61,786 nt of DNA from Chthoniobacteraceae bacterium (GCA_947479475.1 CANJZW010000016.1:1-61786); one strand, 5' to 3'. Numbered from the stretch's first letter, positions 34,601-45,388 are shown. Numbers and translations are program-made. The notes: generated by a model from the letters alone, not told the origin.

Positions 34601-35411
34601 AGACGATATTGATCCCGGCATCATCAAGCAGGTTAAGGTTTACATCGCCTCCAAGCGTAAGCTTTCGGTTGGGGATAAGATGGCTGGTCGTCACGGAAAC
34701 AAGGGCGTCGTCGCTCGCATCGTTCCCGAGGAAGACATGCCGTTCCTATCCGATGGAAAGCCCGTGGATATCGTGCTCAATCCGCTCGGGGTGCCTTCTC
34801 GAATGAACGTTGGACAGGTTTTGGAAACCCATCTCGGTGTCGCCGCCAAGGCGCTCGGGTTCAAGGTTGCAACGCCGGTTTTCGACGGCATCAAAGAAGA
34901 ACAGATCTTCGAATTCCTCAAGGAAGCCCGCAAAAAAGAGGGCTTCACCTGGGTGACTGAAACTGGGAAAGCCACAGTTTATGACGGTCGCACCGGTGAT
35001 GCGTTCGATCAGCAGGTGGTGGTTGGGTATATTTACATGCTCAAGCTCGGCCACTTGGTTGCGGACAAAATCCACGCCCGCGCAGTCGGTCCTTACTCTC
35101 TTGTCACCCAGCAGCCGCTGGGCGGGAAGGCGCAGTATGGCGGACAGCGTTTCGGGGAAATGGAAGTCTGGGCGCTCGAAGCTTATGGGGCGGCCTACAC
35201 CCTTCAGGAACTGCTCACCGTCAAGTCTGACGACGTGCAGGGCCGCACCCGGATCTACGAAGCCATCGTCAAGGGCGACAACGCCCTGGAAGCTGGCACG
35301 CCCGAATCCTTCAACGTGTTGATCAAGGAAATGCAGTCTCTGGGTCTCGACGTCAAAGTCGGGCCACGCACCGAGAACTCCGGTCCCTTGATTCCTCACG
35401 TCACGTTCTAA
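31605..35411 (+). CDS. rpoB: DNA-directed RNA polymerase subunit beta
   Basis: A 1268-residue catalytic subunit. Landmarks are [25 protein letters not shown], the rifampicin region [54 protein letters not shown], and the C-terminal [24 protein letters not shown]. The rifampicin-pocket residues ([18 protein letters not shown]) look wild type. ATG 31605 (MSERINFGK) starts the conserved region. It is co-directional with rplL and rpoC. Confidence 0.98.
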   Translation: MSERINFGKIKEGAEPPNLIEIQLNSYVEFLQKDVPLSRRKSTGLHAVFSEVFPISSYDEKVVLQFDSFEIGDPKMSVRECMRESQTFSAPLYVTFSLKEERATREEKVYMGEIPLMTPQGTFVINGAERVVVSQLHRSPGIAFESSVHLNGKVLYSFRIIPDRGSWMEVQYDTNDLLYVYLDRRKRRRKFLATTLLRALGFGTDEEIIALFYDIETLKLSDSLEEEAFSSKVMVNSVLDGEITVARAFEPLTKATISQILALGTKSVSVVDLKGDDTIIKALKKDPVDTEEEALKEIYRRLRPGDPPSVPNARGLLKRLFFDPKKYDLGRVGRHKINSKLGLKVSPDERVLTKDDFVGAMKYLIQLRTGEGRLDDIDHLGSRRVRTVGELLANQCRVGLARTERLVKERMALFDMNIEGMTPQKLINPKALSAVIRDFFGRSQLSQFMDQTNPLAELTHKRRLSALGPGGLSRDRAGFEVRDVHPSHYGRICPIETPEGPNIGLISSLSSYAQINDFGFIETPYRKVTNGKVTSKIEYLTGDQEENFLVAQASVPVDADGKFLTDKVAVRSGGDFLEVEPDKVHYMDISPKQLVSVAASLIPFLEHDDANRALMGSNMQRQGVPLLISDAPLVGTGMEGKVARDSRAVIVAEGKGIVASVTADQIIITPDGEIPETKKKFRHDPEENIFIYDLRKFMRSNAGTCVNQRPIVRKGDKITEGMVIADGPNCDNGELALGRNVLVAFMPWNGYNFEDAITISERVVKEDIYTSIHIDEFECGARDTKLGPEEITRDIPNVSEEALRNLGPDGVVRVGAEIRPGDILVGKITPKSETELAPEERLLRAIFGEKAADVKDTSLTVPSGTYGIVMDVKVSSRKEVAKIKLSPSESKRQQKEAEEHHQKKLDELHEELTEALANILLGEKIPLDVVNAQTGEIIIPANRKITKTLLRKLAQVYDHVDIDPSPIRNKIRDIIGEFEPKFQELENEHESSMDKLESGDDIDPGIIKQVKVYIASKRKLSVGDKMAGRHGNKGVVARIVPEEDMPFLSDGKPVDIVLNPLGVPSRMNVGQVLETHLGVAAKALGFKVATPVFDGIKEEQIFEFLKEARKKEGFTWVTETGKATVYDGRTGDAFDQQVVVGYIYMLKLGHLVADKIHARAVGPYSLVTQQPLGGKAQYGGQRFGEMEVWALEAYGAAYTLQELLTVKSDDVQGRTRIYEAIVKGDNALEAGTPESFNVLIKEMQSLGLDVKVGPRTENSGPLIPHVTF

Positions 35412-35424
35412 ATCCACCCTCTTT

Positions 35425-35456
35425 GGCCATCCGGCGTCCCGCCACGCCGGATGGCC
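35425..35456 (+). terminator. Strong hairpin between rpoB and rpoC
   Basis: A perfect 12-base-pair stem (GGCCATCCGGCG at 35425-35436, CGCCGGATGGCC at 35445-35456) with an eight-base loop occupies most of the 75-base rpoB-rpoC gap. It is followed by TCATTTTCT, only a partial U-tract, so it may be a partial terminator, an RNase-processing site or an mRNA stabiliser. rpoC lies 30 bases downstream. Confidence 0.7.
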
Positions 35457-35486
35457 TCATTTTCTGGCGCACCGTCTCTGTTCTGT

Positions 35487-38400
35487 ATGAGTGAAACTCC
35501 TTCCTTTCGCGAATTAGTTGGTGATCAGCATCTTCCTGGCTTTGACCAGGTCGGCATCACCGTTGCGGCTCCTGACACCATCCGGCAGTGGAGCCTTGGT
35601 GAAGTTAAGAACCCGGAAACGATCAATTACCGGACCTTCAAACCGGAAAAGGGCGGCCTTTTCTGTGAAAAGATTTTCGGCCCTACCCGTGACTGGGAGT
35701 GTTCGTGCGGCAAGTACAAGCGCATCAAACACAAGGGCGTGATCTGCGACCGTTGCGGAGTCGAAGTAACCCTGGCCCGCGTCCGTCGCGAGCGCATGGG
35801 CCACATTGAGCTCGCCGTCCCTGTCACTCATATCTGGTTTTACAAGTGTATGCCCTCGCGTATCGGCTTGATGCTCGATATGTCCGGCAGACAGCTCGAA
35901 CGTATCATCTATTACGAAGATTACCTCGTGATTGATCCGGGCCACACCGGTCTTCAAAAGGGGCAGCTTCTGAGCGAAACAGAGTACCGCGAGGCGCTCG
36001 ATTCGTTTGGAGAAGGCACTTTTGACGCTGGTATGGGAGCCGAGGCGATTCGTAAGCTTCTTTCCCTCATTGACCTCGTGGGTGCCCAGAAGGAGCTCGA
36101 AGAGCAAATGGGCAACACCCGCTCCAAGCAGGTGAAGAAGAAGCTCTCCAAGAGACTGAAACTCGTTCAAGGCTTTGCGAACAGCAAGACCCGTCCCGAG
36201 TGGATGATTCTGGAAGTACTCCCCGTTATTCCGCCGGATTTGCGTCCGCTCGTGCCTCTTGAAGGCGGACGTTTTGCGACGTCCGATCTGAACGATCTGT
36301 ACCGCCGCGTCATCAATCGTAACAACCGTTTGCGCAACCTGTTGCAGCTGAAAACTCCGGATGTTATCATCCGGAATGAAAAGCGCATGCTTCAGGAAGC
36401 CGTTGACGCCTTGTTCGATAACGGCCGCCATGGCCGTGCTGTGACCGGGGCCGGCAACCGTCCGCTCAAGTCTCTTTCCGACATGCTTAAGGGCAAGGGC
36501 GGGCGTTTCCGCCAGAACTTGCTTGGAAAACGCGTCGATTACTCCGGCCGTTCCGTCATCGTCATCGGACCGGAACTCAAGCTCCACCAGTGCGGTCTTC
36601 CCAAGAAGATGGCGCTCGTGTTGTTCGAGCCTTTCATCATTCGGGTGCTCAAGGAGCGCGGCTACGTACACACTGTGCGCAGCGCCAAGAAGATGATCGA
36701 CCGCCAGACGCCCGAAGTTTGGGACATTCTCGAGCAGGTGACCAAGGGGCATCCAGTTCTCCTGAACCGTGCTCCGACCTTGCATCGTCTTTCGATCCAA
36801 GCTTTCGAGCCTCTTCTTATCGAAGGGGAAGCAATCCGGATTCATCCTCTCGTTTGTACCGCCTACAACGCGGACTTCGACGGCGATCAGATGGCTGTGC
36901 ATGTACCGCTATCGGTCGAAGCGCAGATGGAAGCCCGCATGCTGATGCTTGCCTCCAACAACATCTTCTCTCCCTCAAGCGGGAAGCCAGTGACCACGCC
37001 TTCGCAGGACATTGTGCTCGGGTGTTACTACCTGACGCAGAATCCTCGTAAACATGCCGATACCGATGGAATGCGCATGCCTCTCTTCGCCGATTCGGCG
37101 GAAGTGGAGTTCGCACTCTCCGATGGAGCGGTTAAGGTTCACGATCGGATTCGGTATAAGAATCCGAACTTGGGTCAGAAGACTGTTTTTGGTGACACAA
37201 CCACCCGTGTGATTGAAACGACTGTGGGCCGGGTGATCTTTAACGAGATTTGGCCCGAGCAGCTCGGTTTCTTTAACAAGGCTGCTGGCAAAAAGCAGAT
37301 CTCAGACATCATTTTCCGCACCTACAACTGTGCGGGCCACCAAGCTACGGTGGATTCCTTGGACCGGCTCAAGAGCCTTGGGTTCACCTGGGCGATGCGC
37401 GCCGGGGTATCCATCGGGATCAAGGACATGATTATCCCCAAGGAGAAACACATTGAGTTGGCCAGTGCGCACAAGCAGGTCGCCCAAGTGCTTCAGCAGT
37501 ACAAGCGCGGGATCATCACCGATGGCGAGCGTTATGCCAAGGTCGTGGACATCTGGACTCACGCGGGTGAAGAAATCGCCAACGTCATGTTCCGGACTTT
37601 GGAGCACAATGAAGGGCGCAAGGAGTTGAATCCTGTGTTCTTGATGGTGGATTCCGGTGCCCGAGGCAATCGTCAGCAGGTCAAACAGCTCGCAGGGATG
37701 CGCGGTTTGATGGCCAAGCCCGACGGTTCGATTATCGAGCAACCGATCACTGCCAACTTCCGCGAGGGGTTGTCCGTGTTGGAATACTTCATCTCGACGC
37801 ACGGCGCTCGTAAGGGTCTCGCCGATACTGCACTCAAGACTGCCGATTCCGGGTATCTCACCCGTAAGTTGGTGGACTGTTCTCAGGACGTCATCATCTC
37901 GCTTGAAGATTGCGGCACTGTAAACGGCATCATGGTGCGTCCGATCTACGAAGGGGACGAAGAAGTTGTTGATTTGCGCACCCGTCTCATTGGACGGACC
38001 AGTTGCGAAACCGTCAAGGATCCTGTTAACCAGAAAATCATTGTTAAGCGTGGCGAAATCATCAGCGAAGACGCCGCTACCTCGATTGATAATCTTGGGA
38101 TGGAACAGCTGAAGATTCGCTCTGTGCTGACGTGCGAAAGTAAACGCGGGGTTTGCGCCCTGTGTTATGGTCGCAGTCTGGCCACAGGCCAGCGCGTTCG
38201 TATGGGCGAAGCTGTCGGGATCATCGCGGCTCAGTCCATCGGCGAACCGGGAACACAGCTGACGATGCGTACCTTCCACATCGGTGGGGTTGCTTCGCAG
38301 ACCTTCAAACAGCCGGTGGTTAAGGCAAAGAATGACGGTAAAGTGCGTTACAACGACCTGCGTGTCGTGAAGAGCATTGAAGGGGACTTCATTGTGCTCA

Positions 38401-39608
38401 ATCGCAATGGTTCAATCACCCTGCACAATGAAACTGGCCTTGAAACCGAGCGCTACAACATGGTGCTTGGTACGGTGATCAGCGTCGCGGATGGCGGCTC
38501 TGTGACCAAGGGCCAGTCCTTCGCGCAGTGGGATCCGCACAATGTGCCGATTCTAACCGAACATGCCGGGAAGATTAAGTTCGTGGACATGGTCCAGGGT
38601 GTAACGGTCAAACGCGAAGTCGATGAAGCAACAGGCCTCATGGGTACTGTTGTGATCGAACACAAGCAGGATCAGCACCCGCAGATCGTCATCATGGACG
38701 AGAAGACGGACGAAATTCGCGCCAGTTACTCGATCCCAGCGGGAGCCGTTGTGGTAGTGACCGAAGGCAAGAAGGTTCAAGCCGGCCAGTTGCTTGCTAA
38801 AACACCGCGCAAAGTTGCCAAGACGAAAGACATCACGGGCGGTCTCCCGCGTGTGGCGGAACTCTTCGAAGCACGCCGTCCAAAGGATGCCGCAGAGATT
38901 GCAAAGATCGATGGGCAGGTGCAGATTGGCGCCAACGTGCGTGGCAAACGCAAAGTGGTCGTAATTGACCCTGAAACAGGTGCGGAAGAAGAGCACTTGG
39001 TGCCTTTGAACAAGCACCTGATCGTGCTGCAGGGGGATCTTGTGAAGAAGGGCCAGCAGCTGACAGAAGGGCCTATTCCTCCACACGATATTCTTGAGGT
39101 CCTCGGGCCACAGGCGTTGCAGGAGCATTTGGTGAACGAAGTGCAGGAGGTTTATCGTCTTCAGGGCGTGGAAATCGCCGACAAACACATCGAAATCATC
39201 ATCCGTCAGATGTTGCGCAAAGTGAAGGTAAGCGAGCCCGGCGATACCCAGTTGCTCTGGGGCGACCAGCTCGACCGCCTGACCTTTGAGGACGAGAATA
39301 AGCGCGTGGTTGAAATGGGTGGTAAGCCTGCTGAAGCCGCGCCTGTTCTCCTTGGTATCACTAAGGCTTCACTCGAAACGGAATCATTCATCTCCGCGGC
39401 GTCCTTCCAGGACACGACGCGGGTATTGACTGAAGCCGCCACATTGGGCCGCGTTGACCGCCTGCGCGGGTTCAAGGAAAACGTCATCATGGGTCATCTT
39501 ATCCCAGCTGGGACGGGGTTCCCAACCCACCGTGATGTTCAGGTTTCGGGGAATATCGACCGCGATGAACCTTCTGCTGAAGACGTAGAAGAGGCCGCTG
39601 AGGCTTAA
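35487..39608 (+). CDS. rpoC: DNA-directed RNA polymerase subunit beta'
   Basis: A 1373-residue subunit. It has the N-terminal zinc finger ECSCGKYKR...VICDRCGVE, the clamp, [23 protein letters not shown], the Mg-binding catalytic [16 protein letters not shown], the bridge/trigger region [25 protein letters not shown], and the second zinc site [16 protein letters not shown] 35487 (MSETPSF) is preferred; an earlier in-frame ATG lies in the intergenic hairpin at 35451. No Shine-Dalgarno is evident. Confidence 0.98.
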   Translation: MSETPSFRELVGDQHLPGFDQVGITVAAPDTIRQWSLGEVKNPETINYRTFKPEKGGLFCEKIFGPTRDWECSCGKYKRIKHKGVICDRCGVEVTLARVRRERMGHIELAVPVTHIWFYKCMPSRIGLMLDMSGRQLERIIYYEDYLVIDPGHTGLQKGQLLSETEYREALDSFGEGTFDAGMGAEAIRKLLSLIDLVGAQKELEEQMGNTRSKQVKKKLSKRLKLVQGFANSKTRPEWMILEVLPVIPPDLRPLVPLEGGRFATSDLNDLYRRVINRNNRLRNLLQLKTPDVIIRNEKRMLQEAVDALFDNGRHGRAVTGAGNRPLKSLSDMLKGKGGRFRQNLLGKRVDYSGRSVIVIGPELKLHQCGLPKKMALVLFEPFIIRVLKERGYVHTVRSAKKMIDRQTPEVWDILEQVTKGHPVLLNRAPTLHRLSIQAFEPLLIEGEAIRIHPLVCTAYNADFDGDQMAVHVPLSVEAQMEARMLMLASNNIFSPSSGKPVTTPSQDIVLGCYYLTQNPRKHADTDGMRMPLFADSAEVEFALSDGAVKVHDRIRYKNPNLGQKTVFGDTTTRVIETTVGRVIFNEIWPEQLGFFNKAAGKKQISDIIFRTYNCAGHQATVDSLDRLKSLGFTWAMRAGVSIGIKDMIIPKEKHIELASAHKQVAQVLQQYKRGIITDGERYAKVVDIWTHAGEEIANVMFRTLEHNEGRKELNPVFLMVDSGARGNRQQVKQLAGMRGLMAKPDGSIIEQPITANFREGLSVLEYFISTHGARKGLADTALKTADSGYLTRKLVDCSQDVIISLEDCGTVNGIMVRPIYEGDEEVVDLRTRLIGRTSCETVKDPVNQKIIVKRGEIISEDAATSIDNLGMEQLKIRSVLTCESKRGVCALCYGRSLATGQRVRMGEAVGIIAAQSIGEPGTQLTMRTFHIGGVASQTFKQPVVKAKNDGKVRYNDLRVVKSIEGDFIVLNRNGSITLHNETGLETERYNMVLGTVISVADGGSVTKGQSFAQWDPHNVPILTEHAGKIKFVDMVQGVTVKREVDEATGLMGTVVIEHKQDQHPQIVIMDEKTDEIRASYSIPAGAVVVVTEGKKVQAGQLLAKTPRKVAKTKDITGGLPRVAELFEARRPKDAAEIAKIDGQVQIGANVRGKRKVVVIDPETGAEEEHLVPLNKHLIVLQGDLVKKGQQLTEGPIPPHDILEVLGPQALQEHLVNEVQEVYRLQGVEIADKHIEIIIRQMLRKVKVSEPGDTQLLWGDQLDRLTFEDENKRVVEMGGKPAEAAPVLLGITKASLETESFISAASFQDTTRVLTEAATLGRVDRLRGFKENVIMGHLIPAGTGFPTHRDVQVSGNIDRDEPSAEDVEEAAEA

Positions 39609-39626
39609 CCGAATTGACAGGCGTTT

Positions 39627-39654
39627 CCCTGCCCTTTTTAACAATGGGGCAGGG
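39627..39654 (+). terminator. Hairpin downstream of rpoC
   Basis: CCCTGCCC (39627-39634) pairs with GGGCAGGG (39647-39654) across a 12-base T/A-rich loop, 18 bases after the rpoC stop. There is no T-run after the stem, so intrinsic termination would be weak. Confidence 0.45.
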
Positions 39655-39671
39655 GCTCGCTGGACTTTCGC

Positions 39672-39737
39672 GCGGAGACGCGGAGACTCTTAGAACATGG
39701 GTGTTATCCCACAATTCAAGGGTCTTTGTGTCTCCGC
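39672..39737. repeat. REP-like GCGGAGAC repeat and inverted copy
   Basis: Two direct copies of GCGGAGAC (39672-39679 and 39680-39687) face an inverted copy GTCTCCGC (39730-39737). The dyad brackets the start codon of the next gene at 39697. It resembles the eroded GCGGAGAC/GTCTCCGC repeats seen in many environmental genomes. Confidence 0.5.
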
Positions 39738-42700
39738 TTCTTTTTGCCGTGGTAGCAGGCATCAGAAACACGGGGCGGCGCTGGTTCTCGTGTTGCTGAT
39801 GACCAGCGTTCTAGTGGTGCTTGTTACCGTTTTTTTGGCGTTGAGTTCCAAAAACGTCTCAACCTCAGCGTCGGCTGTGGCTCTTCAAAAGGTGGATCAC
39901 CTTTCCGAGACGGTTTGGCAGCTTCTGGTCTCAAATCTGCAGACGGAGATTCTTGCTGGCTCGGTTAATCCCCAGGCGCCTACCTTGAGCCCCGCTGTTC
40001 CAATAGATACTCCTGCGGGTCCGGGAAAGTTGCTCTTTCCCTCAAACGAATGGGCTTCAGTGCCTTCTAGAAACGCTCCGGTTTTGCAACCTAATCTCCT
40101 AAAGTGGAGCAGTCGTAGTTCGGCGTTTTATCAGGAATCGATTCCAGGAACTTACCCATGGAGTGCAAACCTGCCGCCTCCCTTCTCGGCGGTGCCAGTT
40201 TCCTGTTCGGACGCATCTGCGAACGGGATCGCTGTTCTTGAAAAGCGCTGGAAAACATCGTGGTTGTTATCCGAGAGCGCTCCGATACCGACGCCAGATT
40301 GGTGCCTGCTCAACAATCGTGGTGAAAACAGGCTCAATCTTCTCACAAACACGGCGTATCCCATCGTTGCGCGTTATGCGTACATGATTTTTGACGAAGG
40401 GGGTCTTGCGGATGTTTCTGTAGCGGGTTTCCCCTCCGGGACGGAACCCTGGGTAGTGGCTGCGAAAGGAACACCGCGTCTCATTGACCTGAAGCCGCTT
40501 CTTGTGGCGGCTGGTATGACCGATGCGGAGGCGGTGACCTTCAATGACGCGCTCGTGAAGTGGCGTGATTTTGGAACATTGGCAAGGGGAGACTACGCGA
40601 TGGAACTATTCGCCAATCCTCTTGCCGTCCCCGGGCGATTGAATTCTGCCAATCGGTCTTGGGTGGGACGCTCGGGGTTGATTCGCATGGTTCGCAGTTA
40701 TCTCCCAGGCCCGCTGGATGCGCGGCAAAAGTTTCTTCAGTACGTGGGTACGTTTAGTCGTTCGATCGAGCAACCCTCCTTGCAACCGCCTCAGCCGGGA
40801 AGTGGTGCGAATACCCCGCCTCCCATTCGAAGCTTGGATGATGGCGGTAACGACGGTGCTGGATGGGATTCTGATCACAAATATTCGAATCCCCACCAGC
40901 ACCTGAATCCGCCATTTTTGCAGGTCCGCGTAGGGATGCCTTTTATCCGTCGCGATGGGACGCAAGCGCTCAAAGGGGAGCCTTTGGTGCCGCGACGCTT
41001 TCCCCTTAGTCGGCTAGCGCTAATTAAAAATGAAACCGTCGCCGGATCTGGTAGCGCGATCGCAAACGGGTTTGGTCTGACACGTGAGTCCGCTGGGGAT
41101 CCGTGGACTTATCGGCAGGGCCAAGGGAAAATTAAGACGCTTTACGAAGTCGCGAATCCAGCGCAAGGCGCAGGCGCACCTCGCGACCCTGATTTCATCG
41201 AACTTCTAAAGGCTGCAATTCAAGCCGGTTCCCTCGCGCCTCGTACTGAACCCGAAGGCGAGGAATGGAAGAAGTCGTTGGACTGTGCAGTGATCCAAAT
41301 CGCGGCAAATCTAATCGACCAATACGACGCGGACGATATTCCAACGCGGATTGCTTTTGATGCGGGCAACGGTACGGAGGAGTTCAGTGGTATCGAAAAT
41401 CTTCCGTATTTCCATGGGATCAGGACGTGTGTAAGCACTTTGGAAAACCATGATCCGGTGGCTGGATTTGTGGCGGCAGAGGGCAAGCCCCCCTCGCTCT
41501 TTATCAGGACAATGAATGTGCCTGAAGTAGACACGTTGATTTGGCAGAAGGTGGAGCTTTGGAATCCTCATAGCTTGGGCTCGGGCGGCGTTTCTGGGAG
41601 GCCTCCGCGTTTGTGCCGGCTTGTGGTTTCTGCTGATAAACCTCTGGGATTGCGAGCGAAACAGGTGAAGCCAATGGAAGCGCCCGGAGTCGGGTTGATC
41701 CCGGGTGAAGGTGAAAGCGTTTTTAGTGCGGCGAACAACCGAAAGCCGGACGGTGAGCAGTTTCGCTTCACGGACGACGCCGCTAGCCGCGTTGTTTTCC
41801 ACCAACCCGTCTGGATTGATTCGCTTTCGGAAGCGCCTGAGCTTCAGGTTGTGCGTGGGATGGAAAACCTCTTTCCGGAAGGCTATATCCTGGATTCTGA
41901 TCACCAAAGCATTTTCGGGGTGGGATTAGCACGTGTTTCGAGGGCGTTTTCCGTGACGGCGGGGGCGCACAACTACAATGTTCTGCCCTCGGCTTTTATC
42001 ATGGCGCCCGGAAATTCAATTAGCTACCGGCTTGATTTCCTGCAAAGCGCTCCTGGGGAGGAAGAAGTATGGGTAAAGTACGATGAGAAAACAGTACCGC
42101 TTGAAGTTGAATTACCCGTCGATAGTTTTGATCTCAACGTCGAAGGTGCCCTACACCTTTTCCCCGATCCGCGGACGTCCCGCCTTGGCCCCGTGATTCA
42201 ACAGGGCGAGCAGTCGGAGGCGGATTTACGCACCTTGTTTTTTAAAAATTCGGGAGCCGACCCAAATGAGTACTCCGACGCCGATGGTGTGGTGCGAAGA
42301 GGCATGGGCGCGGCATCTCCAAGTGCCTCTCCTCTTGATGAGGTTGCCCGTCCGCGTTTGTTGAACCGGCCATTTCGATCCGTTGGGGAGATGGCGTTCG
42401 CTTTCTCTGGCAATCCATGGAAACAGTTGGATTTTTCCACTCCTGAATCCGGGTTCGGTGGTTTGCTGGATGTTTTTTCTGTCGCCGAATTTCAGGCGCC
42501 AGGAGCACTCGCTTCAGGACGTATCAACCTTAATACGAGGCAACTCCCGGTGTTAAAGGCCGCTCTTTCTGGCGCTGCACGCACGGTGGATGCTCCGGTT
42601 GTCGATTCGCTCTCCCTCTCTGAACGGGATGCTTTGGCAGTAGCGCTTCTCGCGCACACGACCAAAAGTCCGTTTCGTAATTTAAGTGATCTAGTGGGGC

Positions 42701-43026
42701 GTTGGAAAGGGGGCGCAAGTTTGAGTGGAAGGAAAGTTGGCGGTGATCTCTACGATGGGTTTGCGTCTGACTTGGGTGCGTTCCTCGTTGGCGAGCAAGC
42801 GCGGCAGGCTGGCGTACGGGCTTTAGCAGATGTGGGCCAGACGCGGGTTTGGAATCTCTTCATCGATCTGATCGTCCAAGCGGGGCGTTATCCCTCTTCT
42901 GCTGATGCGAAGGGGAATCTCCGTGGCTTTGTGGTTGAGGCGGACCGCCGCATTTGGGTGCATGTGGCGCTGGATCGGCTTACCGGCGAATTGCTCGATA
43001 GCCAGGTTGAAATCCCACCGGAGTAA
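39697..43026 (+). CDS. Verru_Chthon cassette protein A-like, pilin-type N-terminus
   Basis: A 1109-residue protein whose only membrane segment is a prepilin-like helix (GAALVLVLLMTSVLVVLVTVFLALSS, about residues 27-52) after a short basic leader (RGSRHQKHG). A very large exported region without recognised domains follows, rich in Pro, Gly and Asn. This matches the Verrucomicrobium/Chthoniobacter paralogous family (TIGR02600-like, Verru_Chthon cassette protein A). Cassette partners B, C and D are not adjacent. No internal start exists before the helix, so ATG 39697 is used. Function unknown; perhaps a pseudopilin-associated surface protein. Confidence 0.72.
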   Translation: MGVIPQFKGLCVSASFCRGSRHQKHGAALVLVLLMTSVLVVLVTVFLALSSKNVSTSASAVALQKVDHLSETVWQLLVSNLQTEILAGSVNPQAPTLSPAVPIDTPAGPGKLLFPSNEWASVPSRNAPVLQPNLLKWSSRSSAFYQESIPGTYPWSANLPPPFSAVPVSCSDASANGIAVLEKRWKTSWLLSESAPIPTPDWCLLNNRGENRLNLLTNTAYPIVARYAYMIFDEGGLADVSVAGFPSGTEPWVVAAKGTPRLIDLKPLLVAAGMTDAEAVTFNDALVKWRDFGTLARGDYAMELFANPLAVPGRLNSANRSWVGRSGLIRMVRSYLPGPLDARQKFLQYVGTFSRSIEQPSLQPPQPGSGANTPPPIRSLDDGGNDGAGWDSDHKYSNPHQHLNPPFLQVRVGMPFIRRDGTQALKGEPLVPRRFPLSRLALIKNETVAGSGSAIANGFGLTRESAGDPWTYRQGQGKIKTLYEVANPAQGAGAPRDPDFIELLKAAIQAGSLAPRTEPEGEEWKKSLDCAVIQIAANLIDQYDADDIPTRIAFDAGNGTEEFSGIENLPYFHGIRTCVSTLENHDPVAGFVAAEGKPPSLFIRTMNVPEVDTLIWQKVELWNPHSLGSGGVSGRPPRLCRLVVSADKPLGLRAKQVKPMEAPGVGLIPGEGESVFSAANNRKPDGEQFRFTDDAASRVVFHQPVWIDSLSEAPELQVVRGMENLFPEGYILDSDHQSIFGVGLARVSRAFSVTAGAHNYNVLPSAFIMAPGNSISYRLDFLQSAPGEEEVWVKYDEKTVPLEVELPVDSFDLNVEGALHLFPDPRTSRLGPVIQQGEQSEADLRTLFFKNSGADPNEYSDADGVVRRGMGAASPSASPLDEVARPRLLNRPFRSVGEMAFAFSGNPWKQLDFSTPESGFGGLLDVFSVAEFQAPGALASGRINLNTRQLPVLKAALSGAARTVDAPVVDSLSLSERDALAVALLAHTTKSPFRNLSDLVGRWKGGASLSGRKVGGDLYDGFASDLGAFLVGEQARQAGVRALADVGQTRVWNLFIDLIVQAGRYPSSADAKGNLRGFVVEADRRIWVHVALDRLTGELLDSQVEIPPE

Positions 43027-43122
43027 GCTGAGCCCCTTAGGTCGGCTGTTTTCTATTTGCGGACGCGGACATTCGGCTTTGCGGGGATCCCACCTCTTGG
43101 TCCATACTTGCCCACTATTCCC

Positions 43123-44490
43123 ATGCCCAAAGTCTACTTAAAAACGTACGGCTGTCAGATGAACGAGCGTGACTCCGAGCAAGTGGCCCGCGACCTGGTG
43201 GCGCGCGGATACGAACTTACAACGAGCGAGGCTGACGCGGACGTTGTTCTCCTGAACACCTGTAGTGTGCGGGACATGGCCGAGCAAAAGGCGATCGGGA
43301 AAATGGGAATGCTGAGCCGCCTGCGGACGGGAAAGCCGGAGATGGTATTCGGTTTTTTGGGGTGCATGGCCCAGAGCCGCGGTGCTGAGCTGGTGCGAGA
43401 CATGGGTCATGTGGACCTCGTGGTGGGGACTCAAAAGTTTCACAAGGTGGCTGACTACGTTGAAGAGCTTGTGCAGCGCAGGCGCCGGATGCGTGATTCC
43501 CTCATGGATGACGCCCGTTTCTCCATTGTCGACATCGAGGAAGAAGCGGGCTCGCAGGAGACGATTCGCGAGCATATTCTCAAGGAGCGCCAGTGCAGCG
43601 CTTTCGTGTCGATCATGCAGGGCTGCAACATGCACTGTACATTTTGCATCGTCCCGAGCACGCGCGGCTCGGAGCGTTCCCGGGGTATCGCGGAGATTGT
43701 AAACGAGGTGCGGGACCTTGCTCAAAAAGGGGTGCGTGAAGTGACCCTCCTCGGACAGATCGTGAATCTCTACGGGCGCCATGAATTTGAAAAAGTTGAA
43801 GGCAAGAGCCCTTTTGTGCAGTTGATTGAGGCGGTTCATGCCGTCGATGGTATTGATCGGATTCGTTTTACTTCTCCTCATCCCATCGGGTTTCGGCCGG
43901 ATTTGGTGGAGTGCTTTGGGCGTCTTCCAAAGCTGATGCCACATGTGCACCTGCCTCTCCAATCGGGCTCCGATCGCCTTCTCAAGCAGATGCATCGGGG
44001 CTACACCGCTGCAAAGTATCTCGCCTTGACGGAGTCAATCCGCGCCGTGCGCCCCGACATCGCCCTCACCACCGATGTCATTGTTGGATTCCCTGGAGAA
44101 ACCGATGAGGATTACGCCCTGACACGCGCGCTTGTGGAGCAGGTCGGCTTTGATAACGCCTTTATTTTTAGATATTCACAGCGCAAAGATACCCCGGCGG
44201 TGGATCTTCCCGGGCAGATTTCCGAGGAGGTCAAGGAGGCGCGAAATCAGGATCTGCTCGCGATCATCGATGATCTCGCGAAGGCAAAAAGTGAGGCTCT
44301 TGTCGGGCACTTGGTGGAAGTGCTTTGCGAGGGGCCCAGCAAGACCAATCCTGAGCGACTCTCCGGAAGAACCCCCGGCAACAAAATTGTCGTGATGGAG
44401 GGAGGCGTGCGCCACATCGGGCAGATCTTCAACGTAAAAATCACCCGATCCACTGGGTTTACATTGTACGGGGATCCGGCTGTTTTATAG
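43123..44490 (+). CDS. miaB: tRNA-2-methylthio-N6-dimethylallyladenosine synthase
   Basis: A 455-residue radical-SAM methylthiotransferase acting on i6A37 of tRNA. The N-terminal domain has VYLKTYGCQMNERDSE with Cys11, LNTCSVRD and GFLGCMAQ, binding the auxiliary cluster. The radical-SAM motif is GCNMHCTFC, followed by STRGSERSR. The C-terminal TRAM domain binds tRNA. RGSERSR supports MiaB rather than RimO or MtaB. ATG 43123 is preferred to an in-frame upstream start that adds no conserved residues. Confidence 0.94.
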   Translation: MPKVYLKTYGCQMNERDSEQVARDLVARGYELTTSEADADVVLLNTCSVRDMAEQKAIGKMGMLSRLRTGKPEMVFGFLGCMAQSRGAELVRDMGHVDLVVGTQKFHKVADYVEELVQRRRRMRDSLMDDARFSIVDIEEEAGSQETIREHILKERQCSAFVSIMQGCNMHCTFCIVPSTRGSERSRGIAEIVNEVRDLAQKGVREVTLLGQIVNLYGRHEFEKVEGKSPFVQLIEAVHAVDGIDRIRFTSPHPIGFRPDLVECFGRLPKLMPHVHLPLQSGSDRLLKQMHRGYTAAKYLALTESIRAVRPDIALTTDVIVGFPGETDEDYALTRALVEQVGFDNAFIFRYSQRKDTPAVDLPGQISEEVKEARNQDLLAIIDDLAKAKSEALVGHLVEVLCEGPSKTNPERLSGRTPGNKIVVMEGGVRHIGQIFNVKITRSTGFTLYGDPAVL

Positions 44491-44503
44491 CGGGCACGGC
44501 CCG
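44491..44503. terminator. Small hairpin between convergent genes
   Basis: CGGGC (44491-44495) and GCCCG (44499-44503) with a three-base loop occupy the gap between miaB (+) and the esterase (-). It is short, so any termination would be modest. Confidence 0.4.
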
Positions 44504-45388
44504 TTATTGGGAGGCAGGGCGGTGGGATGTTTGAGCAGGGAGAATGCCGCTATCCCGCAGCCATTCCTGAAAGCGAAAGGGCCAGTCTCCGGCGGCGGTG
44601 GTTGTGCCAGGGCGGTACCCGAAGCCGTGCCCGGCGTTTGAGTAGATGTGCAGTTCAGCTTTCACTCCGGCCTGTTTGTATTTGAGGTAGAGCGACGCCA
44701 TGCCTTCTGAGATGTCCGGGCGATCCCCATAACCGCAGGCAATGAAAAGTGGAGGCATGCCTTTCTCAACGGTAAAAAGCGGGGATGTTCCCGGGTAGAT
44801 GAGACCTTGAAAATCAGGTCGGCAACCGCTTTTCTCGATGGGATCGGGATCGTTGGGGTTACCCGAGTCGGATTGCATCGCGGCGAAGGCTGCCAGTTCC
44901 CCACCCGCGGAAAAGCCCAGGATGCCGATTTTATCGGTCTGAATACCCCAGAGTGCGCCTTTGGAACGGACGGTGCGCAGGGCGCGGCGGGTGTCGGCCA
45001 TGGCATGTTCCTGAATCGAGTAGGTGGAATCTTTTTCACGGGCGAGGCGGTATTTCAGGACAAAAGCGGCAATGCCCCGTTCCTGAAACCATTCGGCAAG
45101 GGCGTATCCTTCGTGGCCGAGGCAAAGTTTGGAATGGCCGCCACCCGGGGCGAGAATCACGGCGACTCCCGTGTTTTTTTCGCGAGTGGGCAGAAATGCG
45201 GTGATGGATGGGTTGTGAACGTTGGAGACGTTTGCACCATCGACGCGCTCGGCTTCTGTTGCTCGTGACTTGGATCCCGGAGCGCCTCCGGCCCACAAGG
45301 GTTGAGGCGTGGGAAATGGCTTTTCAAGGGCATCAGCGCCGAATGCGGAGAGTGCTACAGAGGCGAAGAGGGAGGCGATAGTTTTCAT
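44504..45388 (-). CDS. Exported alpha/beta hydrolase (BD-FAE/acetylxylan-esterase-like)
   Basis: A 294-residue protein with a signal peptide (MKTIASLFASVALSAFGADA). The alpha/beta hydrolase core carries GGGHSKLCLGHEGYALA, the nucleophile elbow GFSAGGELA and the His motif NAGHGFGYRPG. Homologues deacetylate plant polysaccharides, which would suit the GH16 and GH-GT2 enzymes nearby, but the substrate is not shown here. It is convergent to miaB and 53 bases downstream of lnt. Confidence 0.78.
   Translation of the reverse strand: MKTIASLFASVALSAFGADALEKPFPTPQPLWAGGAPGSKSRATEAERVDGANVSNVHNPSITAFLPTREKNTGVAVILAPGGGHSKLCLGHEGYALAEWFQERGIAAFVLKYRLAREKDSTYSIQEHAMADTRRALRTVRSKGALWGIQTDKIGILGFSAGGELAAFAAMQSDSGNPNDPDPIEKSGCRPDFQGLIYPGTSPLFTVEKGMPPLFIACGYGDRPDISEGMASLYLKYKQAGVKAELHIYSNAGHGFGYRPGTTTAAGDWPFRFQEWLRDSGILPAQTSHRPASQ

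Noticed and set aside
35451-35486. Upstream in-frame start for rpoC
   Set aside because: It lies inside the intergenic hairpin and the added residues are not conserved in RpoC.
35514-38279. Long open frames antisense to rpoC (462 and 325 codons)
   Set aside because: They lie opposite strongly conserved RNA polymerase coding sequence, have no homology pattern or plausible start signal, and arise from the codon bias of the sense gene.
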